Positions 1 to 5,931 of a stretch of 5,951 nt of DNA are shown one piece after another. Made by a program: the position numbers and the translations under genes. Position 1 is the first letter of the stretch; every line of letters starts with the position of its first letter. The stretch is taken from positions 1-5,951 of the forward strand of contig JBNJEM010000508.1 in assembly GCA_051745935.1 (NCBI GenBank), written 5' to 3'. The notes beneath the pieces were generated by a model. It did not search any database, was not told the origin of the DNA, and saw only the letters and a list, made by a program, of their open reading frames with translations. The DNA is from JBNJEM01 sp051745935. Its GTDB lineage: Bacteria > Planctomycetota > Planctomycetia > Pirellulales > Pirellulaceae.

Positions 1-276
1 CCCCGTGATCACGCTACTTTGAGTCCTCGCGAACCGGCATACCACAAAATACGTCACATCAACACTCGCCATGGAAATTGTGTGTGTTCTCGGCGGGCAG
101 CCAGGAAAGTTATTCGAATATCTGGGTGTCTTGTTTCGGTCCGTCACGGCCACGCACAAGCCGCCCTGGCGAGTGTCATACACGTAATAGCGGTCCGCGT
201 CCGTTGGCGGCTTCAACCGCTTGATGACTTCACGGCTGAGCCTCTTCTTGATCGGCTTGGCGCGTCCCTTGCCCAT
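1..276 (-). CDS. Site-specific tyrosine integrase, N-terminal part (runs off left edge)
   Basis: I read 92 codons from the ATG at 274-276 down to base 1 without a stop, so the 3' part lies outside the window. The product starts MGKGRAKPIKKRLS and continues REVIKRLKPP, then DADRYYVYDTRQGGLCVAV. This resembles the N-terminal arm-binding segment of phage-type tyrosine integrases, which typically have a basic start, then V-(x)-L-(x)-P-P, then Y-D-(x)-GGL-(x)-V-(x)-V-T. The catalytic Arg/His/Arg/Tyr core would be beyond the edge and cannot be checked. AGGGGG at 285-290 lies 8 nt before the ATG and supports this start. From about residue 48 (after VTDRNK) the sequence no longer looks like the usual beta-strand region of this domain and contains FPGCPP. 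The gene may therefore be truncated, frameshifted or simply divergent. The family call is moderate and intactness is unknown. Confidence 0.6.
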   Translation of the reverse strand, partial: MGKGRAKPIKKRLSREVIKRLKPPTDADRYYVYDTRQGGLCVAVTDRNKTPRYSNNFPGCPPRTHTISMASVDVTYFVVCRFARTQSSVITG

Positions 277-284
277 TTCGGTAT

Positions 285-290
285 CCCCCT
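285..290 (-). promoter_or_regulatory. Shine-Dalgarno of the integrase
   Basis: On the minus strand AGGGGG is followed by 8 nt and then ATG at 276-274. It is the strongest ribosome binding site in the window and fixes the integrase start. It overlaps the end of a duplicated GTAGCACAA motif, so a protein bound there could also block translation or transcription of the integrase (inference). Confidence 0.55.
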
Positions 291-391
291 TGTGCTACCT
301 TTGTGCTACTCTCAGCGTAGTAATCGGTACAACGCCATGTAGCACCGTACAAGTTCAGAATACCGTTTTGTCCGAGAAAAACAAGTAGCAT
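290..391. repeat. Cluster of GTAGCAC motifs upstream of integrase
   Basis: TTGTGCTAC occurs at 290-298 and again at 301-309, an 11-bp-spaced direct repeat. The inverse GTAGCAC occurs at 339-345 and GTAGCAT at 385-391. GTACAA also occurs twice, at 328-333 and 348-353. Short motifs in both orientations directly upstream of an integrase are what one expects of integrase arm sites, an attachment site, or an operator for autoregulation. The sequence does not say which. A weak promoter-like pair on the minus strand, TTGTTT at 379-384 and TATTCT at 357-362 with a 16-nt spacer, lies within the cluster, but I give it little weight. Confidence 0.4.
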
Positions 392-588
392 GCAACGCGG
401 TGCAATACCAGAGAATAGGTCGATAGGTTATTCTGCTATTCCGGAAAGAAGCGAGGACAACCTGAGCTGTTCTGTTTTCTACATCGGGTCGTGGTAATGC
501 CGGACTCGATGACAGCTATGGCATGCGCCGGCCTCTTCAATGGCTGAATATGGGCTAAGGTAAGGCATAGCCCCGCGCCCCCGACGAT
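392..588. other. Intergenic, no supported feature
   Basis: I found no open frame with recognisable protein character on either strand, no tRNA-like T-loop and no clear terminator. Base composition is moderate, unlike the GC-rich right end. It may be decayed mobile-element sequence between the integrase start and the 75-bp repeat, but nothing in it proves that. Confidence 0.4.
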
Positions 589-663
589 ACTGCTAGCACG
601 ATCGCTCGGAGAGACATGGCCGCGCGACGATGCCTTGGTCCGTATTCAGAGCTCGAAGAAGCT
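589..663 (-). repeat. 75-bp direct repeat, left copy
   Basis: This segment matches 5038-5112 at 72 of 75 positions without gaps; the differences are at 605, 610 and 636. In the right-hand copy the repeat contains the start codon and first nine or so codons of the transposase relic. Here the same ATG (minus strand) opens MSLRAIVLAV, then the sequence diverges and no transposase body follows. It is therefore an orphan 5' end of the same element, or an independent repeat used as a recombination site. It contains the palindromes TGCTAGCA (591-598) and GAGCTC. Confidence 0.85.
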
Positions 664-839
664 GGCACACTGCAGAGCTGTCATTTTATCTTGTATTAGC
701 GGAACCGATGTCGAGCGGGGCGCGTGTGTCCTGGCGTAACAACCAGTCGACTGGTTGGAGGTGGTCCAGCCTCGGATCCGCCCGCGTGAACGGGTCCATT
801 TTAGGGTGATACGTGTCTGGTGCGGAACGCGTCAAACAT
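664..839. other. Intergenic region 3' of the kinase gene
   Basis: This stretch follows the kinase stop codon (840-842, minus strand). I see no convincing coding frame. A minus-strand frame that crosses the kinase 3' end overlaps it out of register and has no recognisable protein character. The only structured element is the perfect palindrome at 740-757. No hairpin followed by a T-run on the minus strand was found, so no intrinsic terminator can be assigned. Confidence 0.4.
740..757. repeat. 18-bp perfect palindrome
   Basis: CAACCAGTCGACTGGTTG is self-complementary over all 18 bases with no loop, 83 bp beyond the kinase stop. A dyad without a loop is more like a dimer binding site than a terminator hairpin. 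No neighbouring gene start makes it an obvious operator, so its role is open. Confidence 0.5.
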
Positions 840-3800
840 CTATGTAGTAGGACCAAGGTGCTCGTCCAGCCACGCGTTGGTGTTTTCGATTGTCTCCTCG
901 GGCGGAATCGCGTGGCCCGTCTCGAAAAGTCGGTGCTCCTTGTGGCTTGCCGGCGTTCCCAGAGCGCGGAGCAATGGCTCTTGCTCAGTCGCATAAAGGA
1001 AGACGTTATCGTAACGACCATTGAGCATCAGGACGGGTATGTGGACATGGGGCGCGAAGTTGAACGGATCAATCTCCGGCTCGAAGGTTTGCGAGGCAAA
1101 TCCACCACAAATAAGCACGCACGCTTCAAAACGCTTGTCGACGGCCGTCATCACGGGCCCAAACAACGCCCCCCAACTCTTTCCGACGTACGCGATTTTG
1201 TCGGAGGCGAAGTCGCCTTTGCGTGTTTGCAGATAGTCGATCGTCCTGGACAGCTCACGCGATACTTGGGTCACATAGTTTCTGAAAACGATTGGGTGGT
1301 GTCGCATAATCTGATATACGTCTATCCCGTCATGCCTCTGGAATGTGCCCTTAAAGATCGGCAGGACGACTGCACGTCCGTGCTCCGCAAAACCCGTCAA
1401 CCTTCTCCAGATCCCCGGGCTTCTGCTCGGTCCGAAGGGCTGCGGCATGTTGGCACCGAGACCGGGAAAAAAGACAATCGTCTGGTAGGGCGGCTTTAGC
1501 CGTCCAGGCAGAAGAACGTGCAGTATCAGTCTCTCGCCTTCGGGCGCAGTATCCAGGTGTACGACCTCGTGGCGACACGCCGGCGTAGAGCCGCCACCTG
1601 GCTCCGGTTCGGAGTCGTTCAGAGGCGTGTCCTTGTCGTACGAATAGAAACTACGGTAGGTCTGGAGTTCGACATTTGATGCAGGGGTTTCGCTCCCAAA
1701 ATCGCGGAATAGGTAGTCGACCTCCCCGAGCACCTCTTCCGGGGGAGCAATGGGATGCTTGACGCATCGGAATCCAAGGACAGGGAGTCGCTCATGAGGC
1801 GAAAGCGCTTCCGTCTCAACAAACATGTACGGAGCGTCCGTCCATGCTCCACCCAGGACGTACCGCCTTTCGTCGCTAAGGCGATTCCAGCACCACTCTT
1901 TGACGTTTCCGGCCATATCGTACGCGCCAAAATAGCTGATGCCTGGGTAGGCTCCCACCGCGGCGGCCCCTTGTCTGGAATAGTTGCTAATGGGAACGAT
2001 CGAGCGAGCGAGTCGAATGCTCGCCGCCACTCCCCAATGATGAATCGTTGGCAACTGTTTCCCGACGAACCTTGCATAGGCGGCCGCTTCGTACCAACTA
2101 ACTCCCTGCACTGGGTACCTAGCTTCCCCGGGGCGATAAGTTCCGTGTATCCACGTGCTAGGCCCTGGCTCCCCGGTAGAGTCACGAAATCGCCCTACCA
2201 CTTCTTCCCAGCCCGCCTCGCCCACGTCTTCAACCAGCTCGCGCCAATACTCTCGCGTCACGTATCCATTCGCGTCAACGAAACGTTTAAATTGCTTATT
2301 GGTGACCTCGTACTGGTCGATGAAGAAGTCGTGAGGGACAAGCGAGTCTTGATTCTCGAGGACGATCCCGCCCCACTGAGGCACGTCTTCAGCCTCCACT
2401 CGAACCATTTCCGGCGACGGTAGTTCGTTTGGTCTTAACAGTTTCTCACGCCAAGTTTCGCCATCCTTAACCCTGGCAAGTCTTTCGACCTCGGCATACC
2501 CTTTCTTGGCGAACCGCCAGCGGGCGTAACCGCGCGGCAATCTGACTTGTTTAAGGGGAGTTCTACCTAGCTGCATCCATTGCGCGTCAGCATCTTGCCA
2601 GTCTCTGACTTCAACCAATACATCTGAAGGTTCTGTAATGATCGATGTGCTCAGCGACACTTCCAACCAAAGGCTGTTAAGCAAGGGATCATCGGGAATG
2701 GTTCGTCCCGCCTTCCGGGCAAGAACGAATGCGGAAACTACTCTCCCCGCATTGAGGTGTTTCTCGGTTTCCGGCAGCAGTACTCGTCGCGCAAACTGTT
2801 CCCGCCGTCGTTTCTGCCACTCTGTATACCAGTTCCATCCGACTATCGAGGCAATCAGCAGTAGCGACGCGATGACCATCGTCACGGTCACCGCGATCTT
2901 GTTTCGACGGATGAACTTCGTAATCCGCCGGCGCAGCGTTGGACGCTGTGCATGAATTACCTGACCGCGAACGTAGCGTCTCAGGTCCTCGGCCATGTGG
3001 GCCGCGGTCTGATAACGACGATCCGGGTCCTTTTCCATTGCCTTTAGACAGATAGTCTGCAAATCAACGGGCAACCTCTTGTTAAGTTTGCGGGGGGGTT
3101 TTGCGTCTTTCTGGAGAACTTGTGCAATTACCTGTTCGCGTTGCTGCCCCAAAAACGGCGGCCTGAGCGTGAGTAGCTCGTAGAGCGTTGCGCCCAACGA
3201 GTAGATGTCCGTGCGATGATCGATCGGCACGCGCCCTGCTGCAACTTGCTCCGGAGACATGTACATGGGGGTGCCCAGAAACTCTCCGGTAATCGTTACA
3301 TTTGGTTGGTCGACAATGCGTGCCAGGCCAAAATCGGCGATAGTGAGCCGGTCTTCGGCTGCCAGCATTACATTAGAAGGCTTAATATCACGGTGTATGA
3401 TCGACCGAGTGTGCGCGTGTTCGAGAGCATCGGCCAGATCGGCCACCATCCCAGCAATGTTTTCAAAATACGTGGAACTGGACTCGTCGAGCGAAGAATT
3501 GTCCGTAACGCCACTGGTGCCGGTCTCTAAGGCAGCTTGATCGTACGCGGCGGTCTCGATACCCCAAGCGGGCAACACGGCGTCGGAACATTCGCAACCA
3601 TCTTCCACCGGAGAAGTTTCCTCAATCGCCGGGGCACTTCCGCGCCGTAAGCGCTCGATCACTTGCTTCAGAGATGGTCCCTCCACGAGTTCCATCGCAT
3701 AGTAATGGATGCCGTTCTCCTCGCCTGTCGCGTAGATGGGCACGATATGTGTATGATGGAGTCTGGCGGCTGCTTCGGCTTCGTGTTTGAATCGCTGCAC

Positions 3801-3965
3801 GGCCGAGCTCGTCAGTCCCAGCCCGCCAGAAAGCACCTTCAGAGCTACCTCTCGATTTAGAGACACCTGTCGGGCCTGATAAACGATGCCCATCCCGCCG
3901 CGACCAATTTCTCGGATAATCTCGAAGTCGCCCAGCCACCTTCCTTTTGCCTCAGTTGGATTCAT
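840..3965 (-). CDS. Membrane Ser/Thr protein kinase fused to SUMF1/FGE-like and alpha/beta-hydrolase domains
   Basis: Numbering is from the ATG at 3963-3965 (1041 aa). The Hanks-type kinase domain has GRGGMG (21-26), catalytic Lys43, the helix-C Glu near 62, HRDIKPSN with Asp193, DFG with Asp211 and SPE (237-239). All key residues are present, so it should be active. A Ser/acid-rich insertion lies at about 108-167. A basic stretch precedes one membrane helix (about 357-380), giving a cytoplasmic kinase and an outside C-terminus. A PEGA-like segment (about 447-497) follows, then a SUMF1/FGE-type fold (about 517-736; GVSWYEA, DMAGNVKEW, GFRC). The FGE active-site cysteines are missing. The alpha/beta hydrolase (about 800-1041) has GKSWG with Ser930, Asp986 and His1018, a plausible full triad. 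In-frame starts at 4007 (ATG) and 4118 (TTG) are possible. I prefer 3965 because AGGT lies upstream and the kinase fold begins about 12 residues later. Substrates are unknown. Confidence 0.93.
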   Translation of the reverse strand: MNPTEAKGRWLGDFEIIREIGRGGMGIVYQARQVSLNREVALKVLSGGLGLTSSAVQRFKHEAEAAARLHHTHIVPIYATGEENGIHYYAMELVEGPSLKQVIERLRRGSAPAIEETSPVEDGCECSDAVLPAWGIETAAYDQAALETGTSGVTDNSSLDESSSTYFENIAGMVADLADALEHAHTRSIIHRDIKPSNVMLAAEDRLTIADFGLARIVDQPNVTITGEFLGTPMYMSPEQVAAGRVPIDHRTDIYSLGATLYELLTLRPPFLGQQREQVIAQVLQKDAKPPRKLNKRLPVDLQTICLKAMEKDPDRRYQTAAHMAEDLRRYVRGQVIHAQRPTLRRRITKFIRRNKIAVTVTMVIASLLLIASIVGWNWYTEWQKRRREQFARRVLLPETEKHLNAGRVVSAFVLARKAGRTIPDDPLLNSLWLEVSLSTSIITEPSDVLVEVRDWQDADAQWMQLGRTPLKQVRLPRGYARWRFAKKGYAEVERLARVKDGETWREKLLRPNELPSPEMVRVEAEDVPQWGGIVLENQDSLVPHDFFIDQYEVTNKQFKRFVDANGYVTREYWRELVEDVGEAGWEEVVGRFRDSTGEPGPSTWIHGTYRPGEARYPVQGVSWYEAAAYARFVGKQLPTIHHWGVAASIRLARSIVPISNYSRQGAAAVGAYPGISYFGAYDMAGNVKEWCWNRLSDERRYVLGGAWTDAPYMFVETEALSPHERLPVLGFRCVKHPIAPPEEVLGEVDYLFRDFGSETPASNVELQTYRSFYSYDKDTPLNDSEPEPGGGSTPACRHEVVHLDTAPEGERLILHVLLPGRLKPPYQTIVFFPGLGANMPQPFGPSRSPGIWRRLTGFAEHGRAVVLPIFKGTFQRHDGIDVYQIMRHHPIVFRNYVTQVSRELSRTIDYLQTRKGDFASDKIAYVGKSWGALFGPVMTAVDKRFEACVLICGGFASQTFEPEIDPFNFAPHVHIPVLMLNGRYDNVFLYATEQEPLLRALGTPASHKEHRLFETGHAIPPEETIENTNAWLDEHLGPTT

Positions 3966-4098
3966 CGGTTTGAACCTGGTTCTCACGCTCGCTGGGTGGA
4001 AGGTCATTTCCGGTTCGCGCGTTAGTGTCTGAAACGGCCTCGCGTTGGTCCCTGGCCGCAATCTGACCTGGTAACGCCCTATGAGAAACTCACCAGTG

Positions 4099-4131
4099 AA
4101 AGAAAACCACCTTTTCAATCTGGTTTTCTTT
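4099..4131. repeat. Perfect 11-bp inverted repeat upstream of the kinase gene
   Basis: AAAGAAAACCA (4099-4109) and TGGTTTTCTTT (4121-4131) are exact reverse complements around an 11-nt loop. The site lies between the transposase relic and the kinase start. On the minus strand the second arm ends in a T-rich run, so it could be a weak terminator for transcription arriving from the relic. It could equally be an operator in the kinase promoter region. The alternative TTG start of the kinase frame falls in the loop, which makes that start less likely. Confidence 0.55.
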
Positions 4132-4135
4132 ACAG

Positions 4136-5066
4136 CTACGGGAGTCGTGTCACGCTAATCTGGATGTTCATGTGATCCAAGATCGCGGCGAGGTCCTTGG
4201 GGATCGTTGACCGCTCCCCGGACCGTAACATGCGAGCGGTCCAATCGAACAGCCGCGGGTAGGAATCCAACGACATCGGCAGAATCCCCCTGTCGGACGC
4301 TCGCCGCCTTGTCCGTGCGGTGTCCGCCAGCGCGTGCGTCGCCCTCTTCTCCGGTTGCAACGTCAGTTCGGCCATCCACCCGTCCGCTCGATCCCGCGCA
4401 TTACGTCGCTGCGCCCCGCGTCTGGATTCGCTGATAGGCCGAGGTAAAATATGCCGTCCGTGGACTCTCCGCCTCGCCCGCCTTGATCGGATTCAAATCG
4501 ACATGGATCCCGCACAGCAACACCGCGCTCGGATCGGCACACTCGCGGCAACGGAATCTCGTCTCCCAGAAGCGACCGCGGCAACCATCCTCGCGATTCG
4601 CGCGACGGGCAATATTCTCCGACAATATCGCCATGAACCACGAGATACTGCTCGGCTGCTTCCGCAGCTTTTTGATTCGTTTCTTGTCCTTGGCCAATTC
4701 CTGGACCCGCTCTTCATCGGGCAGCGGCAGCTCGTCGTTCAGGCTCTTGGCCAGCTTCGTGATGGTCAGCCATCGCCGAGCCACCTCCGTCGCGGACAAT
4801 CGCTTGGCCGCCCGAGGGCAGGGGCGAAGCACCACGTACAGGTGACTGCTCATCTCGCTGTGGAATTCGATGTCGATCGTGAACAGCCCAGCGAGTTGTT
4901 CTTTCCGCAGCATAATCCAACCGCGTCGATAGGTATACCGGTCGCGGATGACTTTCTCCGCCGCGAGTCCGACCAACGGGAGGACGGCTTGCGTCGGGCA
5001 GCTTTCCACCCGGATAAATCCAACCGCCTGAAATATAACTGCTAGCACGATCGTTCGGGGAGACAT
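4136..5066 (-). pseudogene. REP-associated (Y1/HUH) transposase, frameshifted and catalytically dead
   Basis: The N-terminal frame runs from the ATG at 5064-5066 to a stop at 4401-4403 (221 codons). Its conserved pieces are YRRGW (46-50), EMSSHLYVVL (71-80), EVARRWL, SWFMAIL, NIARRANREDGC, GRFWETRF and VDLNPIKAG. These match a TnpA-REP subfamily common in planctomycetes, normally over 300 aa. The C-terminal part continues in another frame, entering before 4375 as DGWMAELTLQ and then GILPMSLDSY, LFDWTARMLR and PKDLAAIL, so a one-register frameshift lies near 4400-4412. Similarity fades at about 4155 and the usual tail is missing. The HUH motif reads HLY (Tyr77 for the second His), and the Tyr expected four residues before NP is His188. 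Both changes need one base each. The piece upstream of 5066 in the same frame does not resemble the family. It shares strand with the kinase gene but has no evident functional link to it. Confidence 0.85.
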
Positions 5067-5112
5067 GGCCGCGCGACGATGCCCTGGTCCGTATTCAGAG
5101 CTCGAAGAAGCT
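5038..5112 (-). repeat. 75-bp direct repeat, right copy
   Basis: This is the partner of 589-663 (72/75 identical, same orientation). On the minus strand it holds 46 bp upstream of the transposase ATG (5064-5066) plus the first codons (MSPRTIVLAV). Its outer end, at 5112, coincides with an abrupt change to C-rich sequence, which suggests that 5112/5113 is a true element or recombination boundary. The two copies lie about 4.45 kb apart and enclose the kinase gene and the rest of the relic. Confidence 0.85.
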
Positions 5113-5235
5113 CCCCCCCTCCATTGAGGTTTTTTTTGAAACGCGCCCACCCGCGCGCTCCCCGTCCGCGCCGTCTCCGCTTCCCCTGCCGCTTTTCTTT
5201 CCTGCCCGGCCGCTCCCGCCACCACCCCCCCTCGC
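5113..5235. other. C-rich, pyrimidine-biased tract
   Basis: The plus strand is dominated by C and T, with several runs of five to seven C and a run of eight T at 5130-5137. It can be read open in several frames, but only as low-complexity Pro/Arg/Ser-rich (plus) or Gly/Arg/Glu-rich (minus) sequence, so I do not call a gene. It separates the 75-bp repeat from the array region and marks a shift to higher GC. Confidence 0.5.
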
Positions 5236-5423
5236 GCAAACCCGATGTTGGCCACCCACACCAGTGGCTTCAGTCGCTCAAAACGGCGGGTGTCTTCGTT
5301 TGGAAGCCCCATGGCGACGCGCTGTATTCCCCGCTGATGCAGGTCGGCGGGCGCTCGATTCTCACCGTGGGCGAGCGGCTGCTCGCCGCCCAGCTCGGCG
5401 CCCTCTGCGTCCTGCACATCGCC
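5236..5423. other. Coding-like segment of uncertain strand, no gene assigned
   Basis: Both strands are open here in the same codon register. The plus frame reads GHPHQWLQSLKTAGVFVWK and later ILTVGERLLAAQLGALCVL, with mostly G/C third positions and plausible amphipathic patterns. The minus frame reads MGLPNEDTRRFERLKPLVW. Neither has a supported start, since the plus frame is preceded by low-complexity sequence, and the plus frame runs on into the repeat array. I do not recognise a family. It may be a gene remnant or part of a dispersed DNA repeat. Confidence 0.25.
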
Positions 5424-5431
5424 CGTTTAAC

Positions 5432-5501
5432 CGCAAGGCCAGAGTCCGCTCAGCACTGGCCTGGACGCCGTAGGGCAGGTTACAGCGGACGGCGGCCTGC
5501 G
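5432..5501. repeat. Module A hairpin, copy 1
   Basis: GTCCGCT (5444-5450) pairs with AGCGGAC (5484-5490). Three unpaired bases on each side follow, then AGGCC (5436-5440) pairs with GGCCT (5494-5498). After a bulged A at 5435, CGC pairs with GCG. The loop is 33 nt, of which 23 differ entirely from copy 2. The shape could act as folded RNA or single-stranded DNA. Confidence 0.6.
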
Positions 5502-5535
5502 CGCTGAGGGCGAAACACGTGAACCGGCCCCGCCG

Positions 5536-5625
5536 GGTTCCAACCCACTGGTTGCCGGGCCGGGGCCGCGCGAGGTTACCGGATCGTGCAACCGCATGGC
5601 GTGGCCGGAGGAGGGGTTGGAAACC
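5536..5625. repeat. Module B nested inverted repeat, copy 1
   Basis: GGTTCCAACCC (5536-5546) pairs with GGGTTGGAAACC (5614-5625) with one bulged A. Inside it, GGTTGC (5550-5555) pairs with GCAACC (5588-5593). Two nested stems enclosing a GC-rich core suggest a compact fold, or the terminal repeats of a small non-autonomous element. Confidence 0.55.
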
Positions 5626-5737
5626 GGGGAAGCTGGCGCGGAACGCCGTCGCCCCAGCGCGCATCCCTCCGTGCCAATCGGTGGCTGGACGCCAGGAATG
5701 GACACTCGGCAGCCGATCGGCACGGGGCGCGTTTAAC

Positions 5738-5807
5738 CGCAAGGCCAGAGTCCGCTCGGCCGATCCTTGACCAACCGGCGGCAGGTAACAGCGGACGGCG
5801 GCCTGCG
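5738..5807. repeat. Module A hairpin, copy 2
   Basis: All paired positions of copy 1 are repeated here 306 bp further on. The interior bases 5758-5780 match copy 1 at only about 8 of 23 positions, near chance, yet have exactly the same length. Confidence 0.6.
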
Positions 5808-5841
5808 CGCTGAAACCGGGACGCGCAAAGTGGCCCCCCCG

Positions 5842-5931
5842 GGTTCCAACCCACTGGTTGCCGGGCCGGGGCCGCGCGAGGTTACCGGATCGTGCAACCG
5901 CATGGCGTGGCCGGAGGAGGGGTTGGAAACC
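5842..5931. repeat. Module B nested inverted repeat, copy 2
   Basis: Same stems as copy 1. The only two differences from copy 1 across the whole module (a G/A and a T/C near its right end) lie just outside the outer stem, so the fold is unchanged. Confidence 0.55.

Noticed and set aside
19..342. Plus-strand open frame of 107 codons at the left edge
   Set aside because: It is antisense to the integrase N-terminus and extends through the GTAGCAC motif region, with no protein family character.
813..1499. Plus-strand open frame of 228 codons opposite the kinase gene
   Set aside because: It lies antisense to the hydrolase domain, whose catalytic motifs are clear on the minus strand. The plus-strand product has no recognisable domain.
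1755..2423. Plus-strand open frame of 222 codons
   Set aside because: It is the antisense shadow of the SUMF1-like domain, with no ribosome binding site or family character.
4008..4118. Start of the kinase gene at TTG 4116-4118 or ATG 4005-4007
   Set aside because: The TTG sits in the loop of a perfect inverted repeat and has no Shine-Dalgarno. The ATG at 4007 also lacks one. Both remain possible because the frame is open.
4320..5045. Plus-strand open frame of 241 codons over the transposase relic
   Set aside because: The minus strand carries the ordered transposase motifs. The plus-strand frame is a complementary shadow.
5424..5512. Module A as an integron attC site (GTTTAAC at one end, imperfect stem, variable loop)
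   Set aside because: GTTTAAC (5425-5431) fits one attC core box, but the other end reads GCTGAGG or GCTGAAA instead of GTTRRRY. The conserved stem does not have the R/L box arrangement, and the long conserved module B beside it is not explained by cassettes.
5362..5742. Minus-strand open frame of 126 codons in the repeat array
   Set aside because: It spans the structured repeats and their variable loop, is Arg/Ala/Pro-rich as expected of GC-rich noncoding DNA, and has no ribosome binding site.
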